Source: G039029935 sp039029935
GTDB lineage: Bacteria; Chloroflexota; Anaerolineae; Caldilineales; Caldilineaceae
Length of the DNA: 18,830 nt
Assembly: GCA_039029935.1 (NCBI GenBank)
Contig: JBCCFC010000086.1
Coordinates: 1-18,830 of the forward strand
Direction of reading: 5' to 3'
A program made the translations under genes and the position numbers. Positions 1 to 6,768 of the stretch are shown here, piece by piece (the stretch's first letter is position 1; the number at the start of each line of letters is the position of its first letter). A model generated the notes under the pieces. It worked only from the letters and a program-made list of their open reading frames with translations, had not been told where the DNA came from and did no database searches.

Positions 1-128
1 GGGGGGGGGTGCTTATTGTGTTGGGCTTTTTTGTTCCACTGGTTTTAAGTATCACAATTTTTTTAAAAAATTTTGGTCAACCCTACAACCCTTTGGACCA
101 ATCTTTTGATACCGAAATTTATTGAACT

Positions 129-848
129 ATGAAAATTATTATCATTACCGACACCCACGCCAACTACCCCGCCCTACAAGCAGCACTCAACGCCATCCAC
201 AAAGAAGGGTACGATCTGCTTGTGCATACAGGTGATGCTATTGCCATTGGCCCACATCCGGCTGAGTGCCTAGACATGTTGCTCAACACACCCAATAGTC
301 AGTGTCTCATGGGCAACCACGATGTCTGGTTTGCCAGAGGATTGCCAGCCCTACAGCCGTCATGGATGAGTGATGGTGAGTTGGCCCACCAACGCTGGAC
401 CCATGCACAGCTTGATCCATCATTGGCAGAGGAGGTCAACCAGTGGCCGTTTGAGTGGGCGATCACAATGGGTGAAACGACGCTAACGTTTATGCACTAT
501 GCTATCGACGTTATCCCTAATCTCAAGCCGATTATTCGCAACCCAACGCGGGCAGACCTCGATACTCTTTTTATGGATGCACACAGCCACCTTGTATTCT
601 ATGGGCATCATCATCCGTTTTCAGATATGGTCGGTGACGCTGGTTGCCGCTATATCAACCCCGGTTCATTGGGGTGTCACACGGTTGCCATCGCACGTTA
701 CACGGTGGTTCAGCACTCTGGTTCTGAAGTCGAGGTAGTACATCGGGAAGTGCCGTATGATGATTCACAATTGTTTGTGGATTTTGAGCAGAGGAACGTG
801 CCAGAGCAAACATTTCTACGTCGGATATTTTTCGGGGATCGTGCTTAA
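129..848 (+). CDS. Calcineurin-like metallophosphoesterase (YfcE/MJ0936-type)
   Basis: This 239-residue protein is a cytosolic phosphoesterase with a binuclear metal centre. The family motifs appear in order: D8-x-H10 (TDTH) at the N-terminus, GD at 35-36, GNHD at 62-65, a lone metal-type His at 123 (FMHY), the GHH cluster at 159-161 and the family-typical NPGSLG at 177-182. Its length fits the small bacterial branch that cleaves phosphodiesters or phosphomonoesters; the natural substrate is usually unknown in this branch and cannot be read here. The ATG at 129 is the only start that keeps the metal-binding TDTH strand, but no clear ribosome-binding site precedes it. The gene ends 31 bp before the FAD oxidoreductase on the same strand, so the two are probably co-transcribed. 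An imperfect inverted repeat (TTGGTC 73-78, GACCAA 96-101) lies just upstream. Confidence 0.92.
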   Translation: MKIIIITDTHANYPALQAALNAIHKEGYDLLVHTGDAIAIGPHPAECLDMLLNTPNSQCLMGNHDVWFARGLPALQPSWMSDGELAHQRWTHAQLDPSLAEEVNQWPFEWAITMGETTLTFMHYAIDVIPNLKPIIRNPTRADLDTLFMDAHSHLVFYGHHHPFSDMVGDAGCRYINPGSLGCHTVAIARYTVVQHSGSEVEVVHREVPYDDSQLFVDFEQRNVPEQTFLRRIFFGDRA

Positions 849-879
849 TCCATTCTATCATTCAAAAGGGAGAGAAACC

Positions 880-2109
880 TTGAGCCAATCACTATCACAA
901 ATCTACGACTACGCCATCATCGGCTGTGGACTCATGGGTAGTGCCGCCACCAAATACATTGCTGATTCTGTCCAGTACACGGGCAAAACCGTCATCGCCG
1001 TCGGTCAAGCGGAGCCACCCAATACGAGGACACATACGGGTGTCTTTGCCAGCCACTATGATCAGGGGCGGCTGACCTATCAGTTGAGCAATGATGCTGT
1101 GTGGACTTATCTGGGGCGTGAGGCCATTGCGCAGTATGCCAACATTGAGCGACGGTCGGGCATTCGTTTTCATGGGGCAGTGGGGCGTGTATCGGCTGTC
1201 CCAAAGTCTGCGTTGGATAGCTTGGCCTATCGCTTTGAGACGGCGATGCGCGAGAACATTCCATATTTCCGCTATGATGCTGGTGGTGAAATTTGGAAAA
1301 TAAACTTCCCGTTTCTCGATTTTCCAGATGATTTTGTGGTGTTGCATGAACCTGCACCTGCTGGATACGTCAACCCGCGCCAATTGGTGGCGGCGCAGCT
1401 AACAGTGGCGGAGCAGGCTGGCACTAGGTTGGTCCGAGATGTTGTTGTTGGTGTGGATGACGGTGCTGATGGTGTGCAGATGCGCTTGCAGGGGATGAAT
1501 GAGCCAGTGGTTGCGAAGCAAGTATTGGTGGCAAGTGGTGCGTTTACCAACTTTAATGCTCTATTGCCACGCCCAATTCCGCTCAAAATCAAGACGGAGA
1601 CGATTGTATTAGGCAAAGTCTCAGCGGAAGTGGCGCAACGACTGACAGCAATGCCCATTGTCACCTACACAGTTGATGATCCAGATATTGCAGATATTTA
1701 CATGGCTCCACCATTGCAGTACCCTGATGGCGATTTTTATATCAAGATGGGCGCAAATACGCGGGCAGATATGTGGCCGGAAACATTGGCTGAGATTAAT
1801 GAGTGGTTTCATCATGGTGACAGCGATGCATGTAAACCTGCGTTGGCCGATGCATTGCGTTCTATGTTGCCCGATGTAAAATTTGATGAGACAGTGTCTC
1901 GACGGTGTATTGTCTGCTATACACCGAGCCGTGTGCCAACAATTGACTGGGTGGATGACACCCAACGCTTTCTCGTGGTGACAGGGGGCAATGGTGCTGG
2001 AGCCAAGGGATCGGATACAATAGGTCGATTGGCAGCAGGGGTGATGGTGGATGGCACATGGCCGGATGAATTGGATCGGGAGCCGTTTCGGTTAGGCGGT
2101 AATCAGTAG
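880..2109 (+). CDS. FAD-dependent oxidoreductase of the DAO / sarcosine-oxidase-like family
   Basis: This protein of about 409 residues belongs to the D-amino-acid-oxidase (DAO) fold group, which oxidises amines or amino acids with FAD and usually passes electrons to oxygen. The N-terminal Rossmann motif GCGLMG is at residues 15-20, and a C-terminal FAD-contacting glycine-rich segment (VTGGNGAGAKGSD) lies near residues 367-380. I chose the TTG at 880: it follows AAGGGAGAG at 866-874 with good spacing, and it places the Rossmann strand at the N-terminus. The in-frame ATG at 757 would overlap the upstream gene by 92 bp and add an unrelated leader. The stretch C343-I-V-C346-Y-T resembles the region where monomeric sarcosine oxidases bind FAD covalently through a Cys two residues before Tyr-Thr. 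Here the cysteines sit one and four residues before the Tyr, so covalent flavin is uncertain. Substrate unknown. Confidence 0.85.
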   Translation: MSQSLSQIYDYAIIGCGLMGSAATKYIADSVQYTGKTVIAVGQAEPPNTRTHTGVFASHYDQGRLTYQLSNDAVWTYLGREAIAQYANIERRSGIRFHGAVGRVSAVPKSALDSLAYRFETAMRENIPYFRYDAGGEIWKINFPFLDFPDDFVVLHEPAPAGYVNPRQLVAAQLTVAEQAGTRLVRDVVVGVDDGADGVQMRLQGMNEPVVAKQVLVASGAFTNFNALLPRPIPLKIKTETIVLGKVSAEVAQRLTAMPIVTYTVDDPDIADIYMAPPLQYPDGDFYIKMGANTRADMWPETLAEINEWFHHGDSDACKPALADALRSMLPDVKFDETVSRRCIVCYTPSRVPTIDWVDDTQRFLVVTGGNGAGAKGSDTIGRLAAGVMVDGTWPDELDREPFRLGGNQ

Positions 2110-2163
2110 GTCGGTATTCAGTACTGAACCACCAAATACCGACCTACCGAATACCGACCCACC
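2106..2163. repeat. Interspersed hairpin repeat, copy 1 (overlaps stop codon)
   Basis: GTAGGTCGGTATT at 2106-2118 pairs perfectly with AATACCGACCTAC at 2135-2147: a 13-bp stem with a 16-nt loop that holds the perfect palindrome TTCAGTACTGAA (2117-2128). The stop codon of the oxidoreductase is inside the left arm. A second, near-identical copy of the right arm follows at 2151-2163, with a 15-bp period. The element lies between convergent genes (recN ends at 2172), so it could act as a two-way transcript end, although no T-run follows. It shares the 15-mer TACTGAATACCGACC (here on the reverse strand, 2109-2123) with the elements at 5214 and 8149. Confidence 0.8.
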
Positions 2164-2171
2164 GACCACCG

Positions 2172-4124
2172 TCAGCCCTGCTTCACCTTTGCCACATCAT
2201 CCATCATCTCCTCCACAGACTTGCGTCCTGCATCGGTCATCGCCCCCAACATCTGCATCAACTCTTGCACCCGCTCCTCTGTTGTTAGCTGTTTGACATG
2301 GGTGCGGGTACGCTCTTCATCGTCGTCCATCACCACCTGCTTTGTGACAGTGAAATGCTGGTCGCCAAAGGCTGCCAGTTGGGGCAAGTGGGTGATGCAC
2401 AGCACTTGGTGGGAAATTTTGTCTTGTTCTGTGTCGAGCGTAAAGAGCGCGGCCTGTTCATTCTTTTTGGACTTCTTCTTTTTTGGTTTACCATTCTTGG
2501 CCGTCGCCATCATATTTGTCTGCGCTTCCAGCGAGCGTACAGTCGTCAACTGCCACAACTTCTGCCCCACAATCGAGCCGACACGCCCACCAATGCCTTG
2601 GTCAATTTCATCAAAGATGAGCGTTGGTGTGGAATCAGCATGGGCCAGTACACTCTTGAGGGCCAACATCAATCGTGCGGTTTCACCACCAGAGGCCACG
2701 CGTGCCATCGGCATCAGTGGTTCACCTGGATTGGCGCTGATCATGAACTCGACCTGATCATAGCCTGTCTGATCAAAGGTCACACGGCGACCATCAGGCG
2801 CATAGGCCCCATGTGGATGTTCGGTCTGGTTGACTGCTACACCAAAACGCGCTTTGTTCATGCGCAAATCAGCCAGTTCATGCTCCACCTGACGCGCCAG
2901 TTGCTCACCAGCTTGCGTTCGCTTTTCACTAAAGACAGCCGCAATCTCCCCGATTTCATGCAGAAGCTGTTCTTCGCGTTCTTCCAAGTCTGCTGTGCGC
3001 GCCTCCCAATTATCCAGTGCCTCTAGCTCTTTCTGTGCCTCTTCCCCAAAAGCGATAATTTCGGCAATTGTGTCGCCATATTTTCGTTGCAAACTGTGAA
3101 TCAGATCAATGCGGTCCTCAACCTCCACCAAGCGTTCAGGGTTATATTCCAAGGTATCGACATAATCTTGTAATGTCCGTGCCAAATCGCCAAGCTGCTC
3201 GACCAATGCTTGCGCTTCATCGGCCACATCCTGCATATCCGGGTCAATGCGCGCCAAGCGCTCCAACCGCCCCTCGGCATCGCTTACCATGTCAATGGCC
3301 CCGGGCATTTCACCATCACCCTCGCTGAGGATGGCCTGTGATGCTTGCGCCAATGCGGTCAGCGATTCCGCATTGCTCAATCGACGGCGTTCCTGTTCCA
3401 ACGCCTGCTCTTCATCGGGATGGAGATTGGCCTCAAAAATTTCATCAACCTGATAGTTGAGCAAATCAAGTCGCTGGGCAATGGAGCGTTCATTTTGCTG
3501 TAGACGTTTTAACTCTGACTGTACTTGACGCAATTCACGCACTTTGCTTGCGACCTTGTCGCGTTCGTGATAGATGCCCGCATAACGATCAATGAGGTGG
3601 ATATGCGTCTTGGCGTTGAGCAGATTAAGGTGTTCGCCTTGTCCATGAATATCGACAAGCAGCGACGCCACCTCGCTCAAGATTTGTAGCCGTGTGGATC
3701 GCCCATTGACACGGCATGTGTTGCGCCCAGATACCCGAACTTCGCGACTTAACATCACCCATTCAGGATTATCGGGGTCATCCAAGTCTTCTGCTTGCAA
3801 CCGATCCACCACTTCTTGCGTAATCATCATAGTAGAGGACATCATAGTAGAGGACATCCCTGTGGAGATTTCAGGGCGAATTTCTGCATCCATTTGGGCG
3901 TGTTTAAGCGCAGGCACATGAAATGTAGCCTCAATCTCTGCTCGTTGCGTCCCCGCACGCACCCAATCGGCAGAGGCACGATCCCCAAGCAACATCCCAA
4001 TTGCATCCAAAATAATGGATTTCCCTGCACCCGTTTCGCCCGTCAAAATATTTAGTCCCGGACCAAATTGAAGATGCAGATCGTCGATAATTGCAAAATT
4101 ACGAATATGAAGCTCGTACAGCAT
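2172..4124 (-). CDS. recN: DNA repair protein RecN (SMC-like ATPase)
   Basis: RecN is a cytosolic SMC-like ATPase that helps recombinational repair of double-strand breaks. The 650-residue protein begins with the typical MLYELHIRNFAIID and has Walker A GETGAGKS at residues 29-36. A long central coiled coil, rich in Glu, Gln and Arg, covers about 200-460. The C-terminal ATPase half has the signature ASGGET, Walker B LIFDEIDQGIGG and the switch CITHLPQ. It is longer than the usual 550-570 residues. Two insertions explain this: a Met/Ser/Thr-rich segment near residues 88-100, encoded by a 15-bp tandem repeat, and a Lys-rich segment (about 530-572, containing KPKKKKSKK) between Walker B and CITHLPQ. 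No strong ribosome-binding site precedes the ATG. The gene is divergent from the membrane-protein gene and convergent with the oxidoreductase. Confidence 0.97.
   Translation of the reverse strand: MLYELHIRNFAIIDDLHLQFGPGLNILTGETGAGKSIILDAIGMLLGDRASADWVRAGTQRAEIEATFHVPALKHAQMDAEIRPEISTGMSSTMMSSTMMITQEVVDRLQAEDLDDPDNPEWVMLSREVRVSGRNTCRVNGRSTRLQILSEVASLLVDIHGQGEHLNLLNAKTHIHLIDRYAGIYHERDKVASKVRELRQVQSELKRLQQNERSIAQRLDLLNYQVDEIFEANLHPDEEQALEQERRRLSNAESLTALAQASQAILSEGDGEMPGAIDMVSDAEGRLERLARIDPDMQDVADEAQALVEQLGDLARTLQDYVDTLEYNPERLVEVEDRIDLIHSLQRKYGDTIAEIIAFGEEAQKELEALDNWEARTADLEEREEQLLHEIGEIAAVFSEKRTQAGEQLARQVEHELADLRMNKARFGVAVNQTEHPHGAYAPDGRRVTFDQTGYDQVEFMISANPGEPLMPMARVASGGETARLMLALKSVLAHADSTPTLIFDEIDQGIGGRVGSIVGQKLWQLTTVRSLEAQTNMMATAKNGKPKKKKSKKNEQAALFTLDTEQDKISHQVLCITHLPQLAAFGDQHFTVTKQVVMDDDEERTRTHVKQLTTEERVQELMQMLGAMTDAGRKSVEEMMDDVAKVKQG
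3826..3855. repeat. 15-bp in-frame tandem duplication inside recN
   Basis: ATCATAGTAGAGGAC occurs twice in a row (3826-3840 and 3841-3855) with no mismatch. On the coding strand it gives a duplicated Met-Ser-Ser-Thr-Met block in the N-terminal ATPase half of RecN. The phase is preserved, so the gene stays open. Confidence 0.85.
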
Positions 4125-4250
4125 AGAATATGATTTAAGTGAAATTATTTTTGAATGCTACCAACCCTAGATTGATATAGGTAACCCCATAAATAAAGTA
4201 TAATTGCGTTTGCATCAACAAACACCCTATATCAAACTGTTGCGCTTTTT

Positions 4251-4361
4251 GTTCATGAGGTTGACAATCGTAGGTCATCGCTATTAGCGTGACATGTTTG
4301 GTTCAAGTCAAAGTGTCACGTTAATAGCGATGACCTACGATACACAATCCAACTCATGGAA
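4251..4361. repeat. Long palindromic element (REP/MITE-like hairpin)
   Basis: Two 28-nt arms, 4267-4294 and 4314-4341, are reverse complements with a single mismatch (G versus A, so G-U in RNA). They are separated by a 19-nt loop. Pairing continues outward, with gaps, to TCATGAG (4253-4259) and its counterpart CTCATG (4353-4358). The result is a hairpin of about 110 nt. The arms contain GTAGGTC, the same heptamer that opens the arms of the smaller repeats at 2106 and 8159. There is no T-run on either side and no open frame inside. A palindromic non-coding mobile or REP-like element is the simplest reading. Confidence 0.75.
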
Positions 4362-4479
4362 TTCTATTTATCTTATTCTAGCACAACTATGGGTGACAGA
4401 TGAAGTGTATTAAGGGGTGAAGTCAAATCAAACAGTCGTTCATAATCATAAGATAACCTATCTAGTAAATGTTTTTTTC

Positions 4480-4493
4480 TTTGATATATCAAA
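4480..4493. promoter_or_regulatory. 14-bp perfect palindrome just upstream of the membrane-protein gene
   Basis: TTTGATATATCAAA is self-complementary over all 14 bases and ends 11 nt before the ribosome-binding site AAAGGAG (4505-4511). Position and symmetry suit an operator for a dimeric regulator or a 5' UTR hairpin. Which regulator binds cannot be told from the sequence. Confidence 0.4.
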
Positions 4494-4517
4494 TCTATCT
4501 CAGCAAAGGAGCTATCT

Positions 4518-5192
4518 GTGTTTAATTTTATATCAGATCGTGCAATCTTGGGGATCATTTTGATTGTGGCTGGATTATTTTTTCTGGCGCAACAATTTGG
4601 ATTTGCCACAGGGATATTCAATGTTTTGCTGCCACTGGCCTTCTTTGGTGGTGGCACAGTCTTCCTCTTTGTCTTCGTGACCAACATGCGTTCTCGGTGG
4701 TGGGCCGCACTCCCCGGCTGTGTCCTCTTGGGCCTATCACTGATTATCTTAGTCGATGAATATGGCCTATTGGGATTCCTCGAACCCTTTACAGGCAGCA
4801 TCTTTATGGGCTTTCTCGGCTTAGGCTTTGCCTTTGTCTATATTACTAATTCGGATAAATGGTGGGCATTGATTCCCGCTGGCGTCATGTTTACGATCTC
4901 TGCCGTAGCAGGCGTGGATGAATTTAACAGCAGCGTCGCCCGCAACTTTGACATCGCCCGCATCGACATTAACCCCGGCGCACTGTTTATGCTGGGATTG
5001 GGTAGCACTTTTTTGTTGCTAGGCTTTCTCCAATCAGGGCGCTCATCATCGCTACGCTGGACCTTTATTCCAGGCATCATCCTGTTTGCAATGGGGCTAA
5101 TCATTGGCGCATCACTCGAAAATACGCTCGGCTACATTTGGCCTGTTGGCATGATTCTTGCGGGAGCGTACTTTTTGCTACGGAAGAGGTAG
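4518..5192 (+). CDS. Polytopic membrane protein, LiaF/DUF5668-like TM region
   Basis: This 224-residue integral membrane protein has about seven to eight hydrophobic helices joined by very short loops. The first spans about 9-26 (ILGIILIVAGLFFLAQQFG) and the last ends in ILAGAYFLLRKR, giving a positively charged cytoplasmic tail. The WW-A-x-(I/L)-P-G pattern recurs at several helix starts, suggesting internal repeats. The style 'LG-hydrophobic-G-LFFLAQQFG ... WPVGMILAG' resembles the small TM modules of LiaI/LiaF-type and DUF5668 proteins, which are linked to envelope stress or have no known role. I chose the GTG at 4518 because AAAGGAG (4505-4511) stands 6 nt before it. Function unknown; the assignment rests on topology only. 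Confidence 0.8.
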   Translation: MFNFISDRAILGIILIVAGLFFLAQQFGFATGIFNVLLPLAFFGGGTVFLFVFVTNMRSRWWAALPGCVLLGLSLIILVDEYGLLGFLEPFTGSIFMGFLGLGFAFVYITNSDKWWALIPAGVMFTISAVAGVDEFNSSVARNFDIARIDINPGALFMLGLGSTFLLLGFLQSGRSSSLRWTFIPGIILFAMGLIIGASLENTLGYIWPVGMILAGAYFLLRKR

Positions 5193-5213
5193 CTTGATAA
5201 TCAGTGGGACGGG

Positions 5214-5251
5214 AAGTCGGTAATCTGTAGTCAAATACTGAATACCGACTT
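5214..5251. repeat. Interspersed hairpin repeat, copy 2 (degenerate)
   Basis: AAGTCGGTA (5214-5222) pairs with TACCGACTT (5243-5251), a 9-bp stem. The right side contains TACTGAATACCGACT (5236-5250), which matches 14 of 15 bases of the core in copies 1 and 3. It starts 21 bp after the stop of the membrane-protein gene. Compensatory change is visible: the G-C pair at the stem base of the other copies is replaced here by A-T, which keeps the pairing. Confidence 0.65.
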
Positions 5252-5361
5252 GCCAATTACTAACCTACTAAATACAAACCACTCCTCTCTACATCACCTC
5301 GAATCCACACACTGACGCAACTTAGATATTTGGGATGTGTTATCCTATCTATAGAGGAGCA

Positions 5362-5419
5362 TTCTGTACAGTGAACTGTGAACATGGCATTGTGAGAATC
5401 GCCATGACTATGTACAGAA
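5362..5419. promoter_or_regulatory. Nested inverted repeats in the fabF leader
   Basis: TTCTGTACA (5362-5370) is the exact reverse complement of TGTACAGAA (5411-5419). Inside it, CATGGC (5383-5388) pairs with GCCATG (5401-5406). Together they could fold into a two-tier hairpin ending 21 nt before the fabF start codon. It may be an operator for a fatty-acid regulator or a leader structure. The TGTACA arms do not match the FapR or FadR operators as I know them. Confidence 0.45.
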
Positions 5420-5440
5420 GAAGCATATAAGGACATATCT

Positions 5441-6751
5441 ATGGTTGCAATCGAACAGACTTCAACATATAACGGCTATACAAATAACGCTACAAATGGG
5501 CAAACACCCCCACGTGTTGTCATCACGGGGATGGGGGCGATCACGCCGCTGGGACTCAATGTCAGCGATACGTGGTCAGGGTTAATCGCTGGTCGATCTG
5601 GCATTGATCACATTACCCACTTTGACACAAGCCAATTGCGCACCACCTTTGCGGGTGAGGTGCGTGGTTTTGACCCAAAAAACTATATGGATCGCAAGGA
5701 AGTGCGACGAACAGACCCTTATATTCAATTTGCCATTGCTGCCACCGAAGAGGCACTCTCTGATTCCGGGCTGAACCTAGAAAATGAAGACCCGACCAGC
5801 GTCGGTATCATCATCGGCAGTGGCGTGGGTGGTATCAACGCCACGGGTGAAGGTGAGGCCACGATGGCAAAACGGGGTATGCGTAAACTTAGCCCGTTCG
5901 CCATCCCCAACATGCTGGTTGATAGCGCAGGGGGCAAGCTTGCCATCATCCACAATGTTCATGGCCCCAATCATGCGGTAGTCAGTGCATGTGCCAGTGG
6001 AACATCGGCCTGTGGAGAGGCGTTTGAGATGATCCGGCGTGGTGATGCTGAGGTCATGATTGCAGGCGGGGCAGAGGCCGCACTCGTCCCCATCATGGTC
6101 GCTGGATTTGATGTGATGGGCGCAATGAGTCAAAGGAACGACGATCCGGCTACGTCCTGCCGCCCCTTTGATAGCAGCCGCGATGGGTTTGTCATGGGTG
6201 AAGGTAGCGTCGTTCTGATCATGGAGCGTCTTGAACATGCATTAGCGCGTAATGCCCGTATCTACGCCGAGGTCATTGGCTATGGTAGCAGTGCTGATGC
6301 CTTTCATATGGCCGCACCGCATGAGCATGGTCGTGGTGCAGCAGATGCGATGCGTATGGCGTTACGCAAGGCCAAGGGCTATGGCGTCAATATTGAGGAT
6401 ATCGACTATATCAATGCGCATGGCACAGCAACACGGCTCAACGATGTCATTGAAACAGGCGCGATCAAAAAAGTGCTGGGGGAACATGCGTATAATGTGC
6501 AGATCAGCAGCACGAAGAGCATGACCGGACATCTTTTGGGGGGAGCAGGCGCACTGGAGACAATGGTCTGTGCCAAAGTAATCAGCGAAAACAAAATTCC
6601 ACCGACTATTAACTTGGAAAACCAAGACCCTGAATGTGATTTGAACTATACGCCATTGGTTGCTCAATCGGCAGATGTCAAGGTGACATTGAGCAATAGC
6701 TTTGGTTTTGGTGGGCATAATGCAAGCATTATGTTGCGAGAGTATGCTTAA
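5441..6751 (+). CDS. fabF: 3-oxoacyl-[ACP] synthase II (KAS II)
   Basis: FabF condenses malonyl-ACP with an acyl-ACP to lengthen the chain in type II fatty-acid synthesis in the cytosol. The 436-residue protein is complete. The thiolase-fold catalytic triad is visible as Cys184 in VSACASGTSA, His327 in NAHGTATRLND and His364 in MTGHLLGGAGALE, with the supporting Lys359 in STKSM. The C-terminal glycine-rich NSFGFGGHNAS is also present. About 24 polar residues precede the family's usual start (RVVITGMGAITPLG). The ATG at 5441 follows AAGGA at 5429-5433. The gene ends 17 bp before fabH, so the pair is translated from one mRNA. No acpP, fabD or fabG is in view, so the pathway is split in this genome. 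Confidence 0.97.
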   Translation: MVAIEQTSTYNGYTNNATNGQTPPRVVITGMGAITPLGLNVSDTWSGLIAGRSGIDHITHFDTSQLRTTFAGEVRGFDPKNYMDRKEVRRTDPYIQFAIAATEEALSDSGLNLENEDPTSVGIIIGSGVGGINATGEGEATMAKRGMRKLSPFAIPNMLVDSAGGKLAIIHNVHGPNHAVVSACASGTSACGEAFEMIRRGDAEVMIAGGAEAALVPIMVAGFDVMGAMSQRNDDPATSCRPFDSSRDGFVMGEGSVVLIMERLEHALARNARIYAEVIGYGSSADAFHMAAPHEHGRGAADAMRMALRKAKGYGVNIEDIDYINAHGTATRLNDVIETGAIKKVLGEHAYNVQISSTKSMTGHLLGGAGALETMVCAKVISENKIPPTINLENQDPECDLNYTPLVAQSADVKVTLSNSFGFGGHNASIMLREYA

Positions 6752-6768
6752 ATAGAGGAGAAATTGGC

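Larger units (their letters stand above)
4125..4517. other. Divergent intergenic region between recN and the membrane-protein gene
   Basis: This 393-bp AT-rich stretch should carry both divergent promoters. It holds a large palindromic element (4251-4361) and a short perfect palindrome (4480-4493), both listed separately. A TATAAT hexamer is present at 4199-4204 on the forward strand, overlapping TATACT on the reverse strand, but neither has a convincing -35 box at 16-18 nt. I see no open frame with coding character and no RNA gene. Confidence 0.6.

Noticed and set aside
1..128. G-run at the left edge and the inverted pair TTGGTC/GACCAA (73-101)
   Set aside because: The G-run may be a contig edge effect, and 6-bp arms with a 17-nt gap are expected by chance in this amount of sequence.
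757..879. Longer start for the FAD oxidoreductase at ATG 757
   Set aside because: It would overlap the phosphoesterase gene by 92 bp, adds a leader unlike the family, and the TTG at 880 has a good ribosome-binding site.
4373..4801. Reverse-strand frame of 142 codons over the start of the membrane-protein gene
   Set aside because: It overlaps a frame with clear transmembrane helices and a strong ribosome-binding site; its own protein has no recognisable features.
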